Below, piece after piece: positions 50,901 through 61,690 of a DNA stretch of 64,000 nucleotides. This DNA is from Aulostomus chinensis (Eukaryota; Chordata; Actinopteri; Syngnathiformes; Aulostomidae). Under the pieces are notes generated by a model, which was not told the origin of the DNA, did no database searches, and saw only the letters and a program-made list of their open reading frames with translations. Made by a program: the position numbers and the translations under genes. The stretch spans positions 10,731,009 through 10,795,008 of the forward strand of contig JBBMOA010000002.1 in NCBI GenBank assembly GCA_037954235.1, given 5' to 3'. Within the stretch, counting starts at the first letter, position 1; each line of letters opens with the position of its first letter.

Positions 50901-53900
50901 ATATGCTGATGACACACAACTTTATATTACAGTGTCACCATGCGATTACAGTCCACTGCATTCACTGAGTGACTGTATCCTACATGTCAGTTAGTGGATG
51001 GGCCAGTTTTCTCCAGCTCAATGCAGAAAAGACAGAAGTCATTGTGTTTGGTCCCAAAAACGCAAGAATTGAGGTCAGCAGCCAACTTGACTCAATGACA
51101 CTACAAACCACCAACCAAGTTAGAAACCTTAGTGTTATTATGGACTCAGACCTGAATTTTCAGAGCCACATAAAAACTATCACGAAATCAGCCTATTATC
51201 ATCTCAAAAACATTGCAAGAATCAAAGGATTTATCTCTAAACAAGACATAGAAAAACTCATCCATGTATTTATTCTTAGTAGACCAGATTATTGTAATGG
51301 TGTCTTTACAGGTCTCAGTAAAAAATCAATCAAGCACCTGCAGCTCATCCAAAATGCTGCTGCCAGAGTCCTGACCAACAGTAAAAGAAAATGGACCACA
51401 TTACACCTGTCATTAAATCGCTGCACTGGCTCCCTGTGTGTCAAAGGACTGAGTTCAAAATCCTGTTACTGGTCTATAAGTCACAGAATGGGCTTGGGCC
51501 TAAATACATGTAAGAGCTGCTGACTGGGTATGAAGCATCCAGACCCCTCAGGTCATCAGGGACAGGTCTACTCAGCGTCCCCAGGGTCAGAACCAAACAG
51601 GGTGAAGCTGCTTTCAGCTTCTGTGGTCCACACCTGTGGAACAAACTCCCTGAACCTCTGAGGGGGGCACAAACTGTCAGCTCATTTAAATCAGGGCTGA
51701 AAACACTGCTGTTTACTGCAGCCTTCTTATAGTATTGATTTGGGATTGATCTGGGTGATTTGGTATTGATGGATTGATTTAATATTGATTTGTCTGCTGT
51801 CGAATTGATCTTAAACTGTTTTATTGATTTTAAATGACTTTTGAATGTTTTAATTCACGTTTTCGATTTTAAACTGATTCTAACTTTCAATTTCTCTTTC
51901 CCTCTGAATTGGTGTATGAATGGTGCTATACAAATAAATTTGCCTTGCCTTGCCTTTCTGAGATCAGCGATCAAGCAGGATTAGCAAAGACACAAGAACG
52001 ACCTCACTGCAGAGCTCTTTACCACGATGAGTGGTTGGCCTACAAGCCCAGCGGTAGGATTTAATTCTGTTGGTACACCGCGAGTCTTTTATGCACGGAT
52101 CACTCTGCAAATGACTCTACCAGCTACAAAAATGACATGCTATTATATCGTGAAGAGAGTAAGCAATTAAAGCAGTTTACTAAATTGGAGAATGGTTGTA
52201 AAGGTATATTGGAAAAGAAGACGTATCACCATTACAAACCACTGATGAGAAGTGGTTTATGTGTGAGAAAAAGCTGTAATCTATGACAGGAAAGCTTTTA
52301 CTTTTCTTAAAAAAAAAAGGAAAAAAAATCAATTTACCCTGTTTCCCATGAGTCTTTTAAACACTTGTGACATGAAATTAGTCATGATTCCCATCCCGAC
52401 TAAATAAACACGACAAGTGCAAAATGGAAGGCCTAAGATGATGACACACTTCAAATATTAAAAGCGTCTGGCAGGCGTTTCAGTAAATCACTGATGGATT
52501 TATCACTCTAAAGGAAGAGTCACTCCAGATAAGGATGTGAGTGACACAAACCTTTGGTGAACCTGAGAGCAGCTCGGGAACTTCACTCTGCTCTTAGCAC
52601 AACATGCCAGCAGGAAAACAGCCTGCGTGTACTCCAAAGGTCCTGAACAGCCCCGATGTAATACTCACGTTGACGGTTACCCAGATGAGGATGTCAGATA
52701 AATAAACAATACATTTGACAGAATGGCTTCCACCCCCCGCTCCAAGCTACACAGTGTATATATTTAATTCAATAGGACTGTTTGAGCAAATGAAAACTGC
52801 CCACATACAACTTCGGTAAGATTTGGTGCTGTAGGACTTAATTACACAGGAACATGGTGATCTGACTAACCCACAAACTAATGTCCAGTTATTGTCCACC
52901 TACTGTGACATAAGTCATGATTGCTGTGCTACTTGCTTGTTATGCATGTCTGCACTAAATCTAATGTCCATTTGTCTCGTAGCTACTCTGACATTTCAGT
53001 CTGGGGTAAAGTCGAGGCCTGACCAACCAACCCCGTGAGCAAATGACCCCCATATGAACATAAGTCTATGAACATAAGTCAGACCAGCCCCAAAACACAG
53101 CAGTCTCCAAAACATCTGTCCCTCTGCAAAAACATGTGGAAAAACAAAACAAAGCTACCAAATGTAAGAGAATGTAAGTGGTCCAAAAAGCTTTGAAACA
53201 AGGCAATTTCTCTTTAAATTCCTGGTTGCACATACCTACAGGCTCTGGGATTTGTTCATTCCCAAGGAAGGAAATGCTGACAACAGTGTGTTTGTGTTTG
53301 GCAAGAACATGCAGATCTTTTCTTGACCCTCACTCTCAATCAGTTTTCCATATGGCAGACACAGGAAGGGGGTCTGAATGATACCCCTGCTGAACCCGTC
53401 TCTTCATTCAAACACCAGCCTGAGAGGTCCACCGGCTGAGATGAGCAGTTCAGTTTTGATGAGAGTAGATGGATAATAAACTGGAGATGCTGACGAGTCA
53501 TATGCGCATCTAATGTACCACAGGAGAAAGCTGAAACTTCACACTAGCTGAAGACCTCATTAAAACAGTTATTATGGATGGAAACTCATTTAACTGAACT
53601 ATCATGATTAAAAAAAAAAACAAAAAAACTATATAGTTTCTTTCGAAAAGGTGAATTCATATTTTGGGAATGTATATAATACATAAAATTAAAATGTGTT
53701 CTGTTAATGTGTAAAATCCTTGTGATGGGTTATGGTTTCATGCCTCACACCAGTAATAGCTGCAAAACCCAATACTGCAGTCTGTGTTGAACAACTCCAT
53801 AGAAACGGCAAAAGCAGAAGGGAAGAAAAAACATTCCACCAGACATAAAAACAGAGGTAAAGTACAAGCTGAATAATATCCCCAAAGCTCCAATTATCAT

Positions 53901-55032
53901 ATTGACCTCCCGGTGTCCCTCTGTGCAGTGTATATTCACTCTCAAGAACACTTTAACAGGCCCAAGTGTGCCTGTTAAATCGAGGTGCACTGCATGAAAA
54001 AGAAAACTCAAATTCAAACTGTGGACAGCGCTTCAGTGAGTTAGGGTCATAAAGAGTGAGAATACAAGTGAAATCTGAGGTGAAAGTTGTACACCGTCCA
54101 CCTTTTTTGAGAGTACCTTTTTTCTTGTATTTCTTTGGTGCAAGGAATTTCAGGGCTGGGCTCGGGAGGAAATAATTAAACCTTAAGAGTGTGTGTCTGC
54201 ACGTCATCTTGCATTGTGTGTTACTGTATGAGCTTAGCAGTATCTTTCAGGAGGATCCCTGGCTCTGAACTAAGCAGTCAGGAAAACAAAGAAATGCCTG
54301 TCTGTGTAATGAAACTGGAAGCACAGTAAGACAATGCAGATTCAGCCAACAGCATAATCCTTTACTACATGCAGATTTACTTATTCAAACATAACATGAA
54401 CACGTCTACAGTATAAAAAGTACAAGTAATAGGGACCTTTTTCTATCTCCTAATATTATAGACAGTGATAAAAAAAAAAGTCATTTGTCCCAGAAAAAAA
54501 AAGCTCCTCTTAGGCCCGTGATTAACCCCTCTAACAAGTTTCATGACAATCAGCTCGGTAGTTTTTGTGTAATCCTGCTTAAAGACAAACAAACAGAAAA
54601 ACTGCAATGAAAAACCCACCTCCCTGGCAGAGGTAATGAGGGGGATCTGTTTACACTTCAACATGAATGGATCTGCTCTGCAGCACACACACAGACACAC
54701 ACACAAACACACGCACATGCATACACACACACTAATCAGTCTGGAACAGGGACAGAGCAGGAGCCGCTCAGTCCTGTGGGTCCTTCAGGACCATGTATGT
54801 GTACACAGTCCATCCCCCGCTCTACTGAAGTGCCACTACCTTGTTCCACAGCTGAACTTTCTCCTCTGATGTCTGGCAGGCTGTAAAGTGTATTGGGCCA
54901 TTGTAAATGTACTGTAAAATTAGTTCTCTTTCCAGGCTTTAGAGAGACCTCCTTCCTTAACAACCATGCGATGTTTGCGAGGGAAGAAAAAGTGTGGAAA
55001 GAATAGTTTAATCAAGGACACATTTCAGCAGC

Positions 55033-55064
<32 letters not shown>

Positions 55065-58000
55065 TGCTTAATTACATGAATGTCAACAATTTTGCTCACA
55101 ACCAGTCAACTCCTGTTATTGCAACATGCTAATCAATCATGCTAAACTTAAAAACAATAATAGATCAAGAAAAGTGATGAAGGCCACCGTGTCAGAAGCA
55201 TCTCTAATGTGTTAATATGCAGAGCAGACCAAGGTCAAATCAAAAACAAATGCTGAGGTCAAATTCACTTCATGGTGAAGCTTTGACAAACTTATCTTTC
55301 ATTATAGGAATTTTAATTGCTGCTACAGTGAATCCCTTTCACTTTGATTTTGTGCCGACGTTACCACAGATGCTCAGTGTCACAGAGGAAAGCACAAAAT
55401 TACTAACATTCCAATGTGATTACTGCGGAAGGGGAACACGAAAGATCACCATAAATTATTGTTATTATGTTTTCATACTGAAACATGATGTTGACGTTAT
55501 GTCGTCATAGCATTATCAACCTCACTCAGCCTAATCACGCCCGGCAGTTTTCTGTGTTCACAACAGCAGGTAACGCCCCTGCCTGGTAAGCAGATGCAGG
55601 TTTGAAGCTCACTTGAACATGACAGCGGTTCTTCTTCCTGGACGCCACCATTGAGATGTAAGGCCTAAAAAATCTGTTTGGTCATTGAATAACAGTGAGG
55701 GTGGGACGCGGTACTGACACTGTAGTCTAAAGCGAAACGCTAAGGAGGTAATTAACTGTTTTGTGAAACCTACTGGACAGTTCATTGAATAATTAATACT
55801 CTTCATCTTTTTAGCAGTATTTTGTCTTCTTCAGTCACACAGGTATCATGAATATCCAGGGGTGAAAGTAGTTTTAAATTCTTGCCAGTACTATACTTTC
55901 ATACTTCATCCAGTTCAAATCTCTCTGAGAAAGATGCGTCAGTACTTTAACATGTGCATAGAGCAGAGAGAAACTGAAAACACTTGACATAGTGCATATC
56001 AAAAGATTTGTTTTCACTCTTAATGTGAAACCCATAACGTCTGTTCTTTTGATTTATGAGAGCTTCATTTAACACCATTATGGTTCATAAGCATCTGTCT
56101 TTCAACTTTAAAACATTCTCTTAAACATTTAAACAATAGTTCTCTGCATTATCCAAAGTTGAACTTACCATAACCACTAAGAGGCCATTGATAAGGAGGT
56201 CACGTGTTGGAAGGATGACATGACACGAGCAGACACGTTTCCTTGTGAGAAGTGTGACCGTGACTGGTTCTGAATGTGGGTTTGACAGCAGCTCCTCTCC
56301 TGTCCCAACAGCAATGCGTACCACCAATGCATCTTTTGCTGGTACTCTGTACCGAACTGTACCAGCCTACTTTCACCCCTGCGATTATCCAAGATGAATG
56401 GATCAATCATTGCTGATTTGTAATTATTGTTGAGTACTGTTTCATGGGCACAGTGTTGTGACACTCTCATGTGATGGGCATGATGTCACAGCGGGGTTGT
56501 ATGGTGGGTTATTCTGGGACTCTCACCTCTCAAAGGCAGAGCAAGCACTTCGAGAGAAAGTATTAGTTTAACACCAGTGTACAGTAGTTCTATCTAATGA
56601 GGACATCGGTGACTGCCCACCTTTTTTAGCGGCTTTGGAAATAAATTTCCAATTCATTTTCTCCCCTGACGATTCAGAAAATCCTTATATAAAGAGCTTT
56701 AAGCCTGGAACTGAGCCAAACAACAAGCAAATGAATTGTGACCATAAAATATTTGATTTGGTGCAAAAGGATAATAGGGAAATGGAGAAAAAGGCAAAAT
56801 TACAAGACTATGTATATAATTAGCTTAAGACTTAAGGTCCGACTTAGCCCAGAGGGCACTGCAAACAATATCTCTGACCAAACATTGTTTAAAATACATT
56901 TTGTGACTAACTGGCCATTTTTGTTGTTGTTGCTAGCTTGATGTCAATGAACAAAAACAATAATCAAAATATTCTGCTGCTCATTACAAATGGAAATCAC
57001 ATTTCGGTGGCCAGGTTCCTCTCGAATGATTGTGGGAATTAATGAAGCACAGAATAGCTGACAGTGATAAGTGCAGTGAACGTTTCCATGGTAAAAATAC
57101 ACTCAACAGACTCTGGGTCATGCAGTATTGAACGCTCAGTGAGATGGTTAATTAAAATCTGTTATTTATCTTAAACAAGGTTGATATTTTCCAAACGTGA
57201 GGCATCAACAGGAGCAGGCACCATCCTATCACAACCCGCTCGCCGGTGGGGAGTCGACCTCCTTAGTTACATAGTAGTGAACAATCAACAGGGACACATC
57301 AGTGTGCATGAATTGTGGGTATTATTTTTCATCATCAAAGCGCAACGAATGCCTATTTGTGAGGAGTTTAGCTCATTGAAATACGTCGCATGAATATTTT
57401 AGGAGCAAGTGCCATATCCTCCCAAGTCACTGATGCACACAAATGGTTTCTATGCAAACTGCAGATCACTTAGTGTGGCTGAACCAGTCTGCTCCAGCTC
57501 ATTACGTGAGACATTTAAATAGAAAAATATTAAATGACTAACCACTGAGGAAGAGTTCTTCTTGCATAGCCTGTCGTGCCTCGGTAGAGAATGCGCGTTT
57601 CTTCAGCCACTCCGCGTCAAACACACTGGTGTGCTGGTCAGGCCACACCACCGACACCTGAGGAGGGAGCAGAGCACCGAGCTGGTCACAGGACAAAAAG
57701 CCTACTGATCCCCACCGGCTGCTTCTGAGTTTTGCTGTTGAGGCAAACCATCTATCGCACATCAAACAATCAAATCATCTCAGTGCTTTACGGACTGGAA
57801 ATGCTGACATCAGATACTTACTGAGGATTCTGTTTTTAAGTTAGTGCATGATGATGATTTTGATTTTCATGTTACGTGTTTTCAGAGACAGAGAGAGAAT
57901 TAACTAGACATCTAATGTATTATTTCCCTTCTTAAGTGCAGATTGGTTTACTCTGCTTCTTCAGTATTGTGGTGGCTTTTGACCAACGCCACCATCTTGT

Positions 58001-58760
58001 CATCATTTTTAGACAGCCACAGGCAAGCATGACAACGGTTTTATTACAGTAAACACATGTTTACGATAAAAAATATCCAGTAAATGTTGGAGTAGGGTAC
58101 AGGAAACAACACAGGACTCTTACTGCATTTATAATGTATTTGTGTAAGCTAAGTGTTACCAGCCAGTGGACCATAAATCTCTATGAGAACAACCACTGTA
58201 AGTAAAAGGGGCCTAATGATGAACCACAAAGCAGTTTTGCAAAATGTACTGAACATTTCCACCACCACTTTGCATAAACACCTAAACATTCAGTTTACTG
58301 TTACCGTTCTTACTGTGAATAGAGAAAACACCAGACGGTAGAGTCAGCAGCCTACCTTGTTGTCATTGGTAACCTCAACAGCATTGATGCCTATGTGGAT
58401 GTCGAGATCGGACATCAGCAGTTTGCGAGCCTGAGCAGATTGCAGCATGCAAAGCGGACATTGGCAGTTATCTCTCAGCCAGGTGAACGGGTACAAGCTC
58501 TGGCCTCCATCCTCCCACTCCACCTCCACCAGACGCTCTTCATCCAGCGCCCGGACATGTCTCACTGAGTGGCGAGCAGCAGAGAGGGAGGCCGACCCCA
58601 GAGTCTGCTGCCCACGAAACTGCGCTCCAGTCAGACAAGCAGGTGCTTGAACTGCAACCTGCCCTGGTCTACGACACATCCTCACAGCCTGGCAGGCCAT
58701 GGCAGCTGGGCTTCTCTGCAGGGTGGGCAGGACAAAACGTGTGAAAGCGCTCCTCCACAT
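36310..58760 (-). CDS. bbox1: gamma-butyrobetaine dioxygenase (carnitine biosynthesis), complete, seven coding exons
   Basis: BBOX1 is an Fe(II)/2-oxoglutarate oxygenase that hydroxylates gamma-butyrobetaine to L-carnitine. Coding exons in gene order: 58760-58356, 57657-57543, 40295-40097, 39305-39200, 39070-38874, 37252-37086, 36470-36310, all in phase (449 residues; human 387). The N-terminal domain has the zinc site C99-x-C101-x2-C104 with H144 (WLRDNCQCPLC, WPDQH). The catalytic domain has iron ligands H264 and D266 (HTDYPALH) and H409 (NWRLLHGRRSY). The family motifs FTDMGADYCDF and RINYNNATRDS are present. TMLHE is the alternative, but it lacks the CxCxxC site and these motifs. The start is the first ATG of the exon, giving about 62 extra N-terminal residues. 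The poly(A) site was not found. Confidence 0.96.
36471..37085 (-). other. bbox1: bbox1 last intron
   Basis: No repeat array or gene is seen. One stretch near 36705-36740 (CTGGTGGCGCCATCCTG) looks like a fragment of a common dispersed fish repeat. Confidence 0.5.
37560..38090. repeat. 35-bp minisatellite in a bbox1 intron
   Basis: Tandem units of 35 bases built on GATAACGTAAGTTTAGGATA plus AGAACAAGTACGAAC, about 14-15 copies. The first and last units are more diverged (AACATTAGTTTAGAAC types extend the decay back to about 37400). Two versions alternate in blocks: AACGTTAGCTTAGG and AACGTAAGTTTAGG. Confidence 0.93.
38144..38212 (+). mobile_element. 3' tail fragment of the Mermaid/DANA-like SINE
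   Basis: Matches only the end of the complete SINE at 63185: ATAGGCTCCAGC, a C run (14 C), GCGACCCTTAA, GGAATAAACGGAAGACGATG and GATG repeats. The rest of the element is missing. Confidence 0.75.
38475..38545 (-). mobile_element. possible hAT/Charlie-like terminus
   Basis: Read on the - strand it begins CCAGGGATTTCAAACTACTG and continues GGGGGCCAGACATGGCCCGC, like the ends of Charlie-type hAT elements. No matching second end was found, so this is a fragment or a chance resemblance. Confidence 0.35.
39072..39102. repeat. (CA)n repeat forming a bbox1 splice acceptor
   Basis: On the - strand this is (TG)n running straight into TGTAG|GTGCAG, the acceptor of the exon starting at 39070. There is no pyrimidine tract between repeat and exon. 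Confidence 0.95.
39306..40096 (-). other. bbox1: bbox1 intron between exons 3 and 4
   Basis: Plain intron sequence; no repeat or gene recognised. Confidence 0.6.
44622..44671. repeat. (CA)n microsatellite
   Basis: About 25 CA units in the long bbox1 intron. Confidence 0.95.
46018..46130. repeat. 16-bp minisatellite
   Basis: About 6-7 imperfect copies of GGGTCAGGTCTGAACT, with GATCTG and GCGTCAGATCTGAACA variants. Confidence 0.85.
47378..47423. repeat. (TA)n microsatellite
   Basis: About 22 uninterrupted TA units. Confidence 0.95.
49380..51952 (+). mobile_element. L2/Maui-type non-LTR retrotransposon, 5'-truncated, defective
   Basis: It encodes, in order, the end of an AP-endonuclease domain (DLIISKGLNTS...VALSDHYCVQF), reverse-transcriptase motifs (LLDLSAAFDTVDH, GVPQGSILGPLLFNIYMLPL, YADD at 50902-50913) and the post-RT region. 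The 3' end, CTATACAAATAAATTTGCC with TTGCC repeats, is characteristic of fish L2/Maui elements. A matching 8-base CCTTTCTG flanks it (49372-49379 and 51953-51960), a probable target duplication. The reading frame is broken by in-frame stops (after 49794 and at 50785-50787) and by frame changes near 50460 and 50980, so it is inactive. The 5' UTR and any ORF1 are absent. Confidence 0.93.
49381..51523 (+). pseudogene. broken LINE ORF2 (endonuclease/reverse transcriptase)
   Basis: Frame pieces at 49381-49794, 50043-50462, about 50533-50787, 50794-50994 and 50969-51523 together cover the C-terminal endonuclease, RT and downstream regions. Stops and frameshifts separate them. The YADD catalytic box is intact. 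No function is expected. Confidence 0.9.
51961..55856 (-). other. bbox1: bbox1 17-kb intron, middle part
   Basis: No gene is recognised. A CA run lies at 55033-55061. About 54520-54640 resembles a dispersed fish repeat tail (CAGCTCGGTAGTTTTTGTGT, CCTGGCAGAGGTAATG). Confidence 0.55.
55857..56381. mobile_element. hAT-like MITE
   Basis: Terminal inverted repeats CAGGGGTGAAAGTAG at 55857 and, as complement, at 56381. Flanking octamers TGAATATC and CGATTATC agree at 6 of 8 positions, consistent with an aged hAT target duplication. The element is 525 bases with no transposase frame. GTAC-rich sub-terminal sequence occurs at both ends. Confidence 0.75.
56382..57542 (-). other. bbox1: bbox1 17-kb intron, 5' part
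   Basis: AT-rich intron sequence with no recognised feature up to the donor at 57542. Confidence 0.55.
57658..58355 (-). other. bbox1: bbox1 intron 2 (698 bases)
   Basis: Ordinary intron between the first two coding exons; nothing recognised. Confidence 0.6.
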
Positions 58761-58772
58761 TTTCAACACCGA
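58356..58772 (-). other. bbox1: bbox1 first coding exon with presequence-like N-terminus
   Basis: The acceptor TTTCTTTCACAG precedes the exon; ATG at 58760-58758 comes 12 bases into it. The first 70 or so codons encode MWRSAFTRFVLPTLQRSPAA and further Arg/Ser/Ala-rich sequence with no acidic residue until ALDEE. Homology to mammalian BBOX1 starts after that (LVEVEW...SLYPFTWLRDNC). Internal in-frame ATGs at codons 21 and 28 could give shorter starts. Confidence 0.85.
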
Positions 58773-58904
58773 CTGTGAAAGAAAAGGAATAAAATGAAAC
58801 AATGTTAAGTCAATGAATCACATTATGCTCTTCCTGAGTCAGTGATTAGTCAAGGGGTTAGGTGATGTCACACAACCCCTGGCACTACACTTGTTCTCCA
58901 AAAC

Positions 58905-59250
58905 CCATCCATCCGTTTTCTTCCACTTATCCTATTAAGAGTCACGGGGGGGGGGGGGGGGGGGGTGGTGGAACCTATCCCAGCAGCCTTCAGGTGAGAG
59001 GCAGGGTTCACCCTGGACAGGTCACCAGTCCATCACAGGACCAACACATAGAGACAGACAACCATTCACACTCACAGTCACACCTACAGTCAATTTAGAG
59101 TATCAATCAGCCTCGTCCTCTCTTGATGTCTTTGGACTGTGGGAGGAAGCTGGAGTACCAGAGAGAACCCACACAGGAACAGGGAGAACATGCAGACTCC
59201 ACACACAAAGATCCTGTGCTGGAGCCGCGACTCGAACCCAGAACCTTCTT
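58905..59250 (-). mobile_element. Mermaid/DANA-like SINE, head-truncated copy
   Basis: Read on the - strand it matches the full SINE at 63185 from just before the B box (GGTTCTGGGTTCGAGTC) through GCATGTTCTCCCTG and CTAAATTGACTGTAGG to the GGATGG tail. The 5' tRNA-like head is missing. The C run of the family has grown to 20 bases (58946-58965, G on the + strand). Confidence 0.88.
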
Positions 59251-60093
59251 TTTTTTTTTTTTTATAATATTTTTTATTGAAACAAAGTGCAGAATGAAAT
59301 ACAGTACAATACTGACACATGTAACTTTTCTCCCCCCCCCACAACCATTAGAGTCAACAGTATCATTCTTCTTGTAGACAAATCCCTCCCCAACTAACAG
59401 ACAGACCTCGTAGTTGTGAATGTTCAAAAAGAAAACAAGACAACAACATAGAAATACATACATAAATATACAACACCAAAAACAACATTGCTCACATCTG
59501 CAAAAAGAAAAAAATAAAAAATAAATAAATAAATCAGAAATCGCGATAGCTCGCATCTTGGCTCAGTAAATGGGAACCTGCACTAGGTAGGGAGTTACTG
59601 GAACGTAATGTTCGTTGTTACGTCAAGTACAGGTATCGGGGGAGAGCAGAGGTGGGGGGCGGGGCCAGCCGGCCAGGCACCGAGGAAAGAGTCTGTAACC
59701 GCAGATCACGTCATACCACTAAAGCGCCTCATCAGGAGAGAGTTTGTCAAAGTATTGGAGAAGAGGTCTCCAGTGAGTGTAAAACCTATCAGAGCGCCCT
59801 CTAAGAGTGAATTTGATTTTCTCCAGTTTGAGGAGGAACAGGATATCATGTAACCATGCTTTGAAAGACGGAGGTTGTGAAGATTTCCATAAAAAAAGGA
59901 TCTTCCTGCGGGCAATTAAAGAGGTGAAAGCAATAATATTATTCTGGGTTGTTGAGGTGGCAAGGTTGTCGGGAGACCTACCAAAAATAGCTATGTGTGG
60001 GGATGGATCAACAGTTATACCCACGATGTCAGAAATAGACTTAAAAAAGGATCGCCAATAGTTGGCTAATTTTGAGCACGACCAAAACAAAAC
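59251..60093 (-). mobile_element. L1-type LINE 3' end, 5'-truncated
   Basis: On the - strand an open frame ending at 59719 encodes the C-terminus of an L1-type ORF2 (NNIIAFTSLIARRKILFLWK, LHDILFLLKLEKIKFTLRGR). A 3' UTR of about 450 bases follows, then AATAAA (59273-59278 complement) and a poly(A) tail (T run 59249-59263 on the + strand). The upstream part of ORF2 is absent. At its 5' side it is joined directly to a SINE head at 60094. Confidence 0.88.
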
Positions 60094-60228
60094 CCAGAGA
60101 GAACCCACGCAGACACGGGGAGAACATGCAAGTTCCACACAGAAAGATCCCGTGCCCGAGCCGGGACTCGAACCCAGAATCTTCTTGCTGTGAGGGGACA
60201 GTGCTGACCACTGCACCACCGTGCTGCT
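60094..60228 (-). mobile_element. Mermaid/DANA-like SINE head joined to L1
   Basis: On the - strand it begins AGCAGCACGGTGGTGCAGTG and includes the A and B promoter boxes (TGGTGCAGTGG; GGTTCGAGTCC). It continues to GGGTTCTCTCTGG, where L1 sequence starts. The remainder of the SINE is absent at this side. Confidence 0.85.
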
Positions 60229-61523
60229 CATTCTCCAAAATTATAGAGCTAATTCAAAAAAATGTCCAAAAATCATCACAGAAAATACTACTAATACTAC
60301 TACGATTACTTTACAAATTATTAAGAGAAACTGTCAGCTAATGAATCACTGAAGCTATGATTCAAAATTCAAGCCACCAATGTTTCGCCATTACCACGAT
60401 GCACCCAAAAGACTACAGTCTGTTTCAGCATACAAGAGTAACAAACACAATGATGCAAATGTGCAGCTATGCTGAAAAAACATAACACAGATATTGATGT
60501 CATCCAACAGCCCATTTCTGAGGTGAAACACGGTGCGGTGGTAATTTGTTCCAGTTAAAACTGTTAATGTTAAAACTGTACAGACAAACATCCTGAAGGG
60601 AAGTTCTGGATTATCATAATTATGGGTGTGGAGTAAATCATGTGTTAAATCCAGGTGTGAGTAAAACAGATTAAAAAAACAAACAAACTGCACTCTCATT
60701 CAGATGATTACTACTTGCACGTAGGAGTACTGCTTGTACTATTGTTCATACTACAGTGTTCTCTCGTCTAAATTTAAAGTAATTCCTTAACAGTGCTCAA
60801 TTCACTATCCGCATCTTGATACCGCCCCCAAATCATTGAATACATTCGTCATAATGTTTTTGGCATTCTTATTTAACTAAAACAATAACGTGCAGCAAAC
60901 TTGTCCCATGTCATGTTAACAGACTTACATGTTGTTGCATTTGCTAGGAGACAAATGTTTCAGGTCAGTTGTGTTGTTGGTGAAGCTGCCGTTAGCCACA
61001 CGCCACCATTAGCTTCAAGTGAAACCTATGTGGCTGGTTCTTCCTGCATTCTGGAGTCAAAATATCTTTACAAGTTCCAGGACAGTATCTAGTATCAACT
61101 GAAAGGTAAAAACGCTTTCTGGGTGAAGAATCTCCCTTGTAGCCAGTGGCCACCCCTGGCAGCCGCTGCTTAGCACGCCTAGCACCGCCTCTGTTCAGCC
61201 AGCAACAGCTACATCTACAGGACTCCCCCAAACATATATGGACTAAGAGTCTTCATTGGACATAAACAGACTTACTAGTAACCTCGTTTTTTTGTCGTCT
61301 AACGTGACACAACCACTAAACGCGTGTAGTGGAGAGAGTATTTCACTTTAGGAAGCGAGGGTAAGTTACACCGGCTGCTAGCTAGCTAAGTGATGCCACC
61401 GCGTCTTCTGTAGGTCTCACCACGTAGAATGAACCAGGCTTCATCTCCTGAATGACTGAAAACTTGTCTTTCAGACAAAAAAACAAGAGTGAAAGAAGAG
61501 AGTCTGGCAGTGACAGAGGTTAC
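60229..61523 (-). other. bbox1: bbox1 intron 1, 5' part
   Basis: No gene is seen. Small open frames (for example 60391-60699) have no family features. A CG-richer stretch lies at about 61130-61330. Confidence 0.5.
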
Positions 61524-61690
61524 CTGTTACAGTTAGAGTGCAGGTCTCGTTCCGACTGGAGGGGCGTCCGTCAACACAAGCGTCTGCTGCTGTCAGAGAG
61601 AGGAAGTAGGTGAAAGGTTGAACCCGAGAGCCCGAGCAGCGTGACATAACCGCCGCCGCATGCAGGCAGGCAGGCAGCCCTCATCCACTC
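61524..61690 (-). promoter_or_regulatory. bbox1: probable bbox1 5' non-coding exon and promoter region
   Basis: Read on the - strand, this CpG-richer stretch ends at a good donor, CTGTAACAG|GTAACC (61524). It would splice to the acceptor at 58772, giving a 2.75-kb first intron. No TATA box is obvious. A transcription start within about 61600-61700 is inference; a second CG-rich patch at 61130-61330 is an alternative. Confidence 0.35.
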
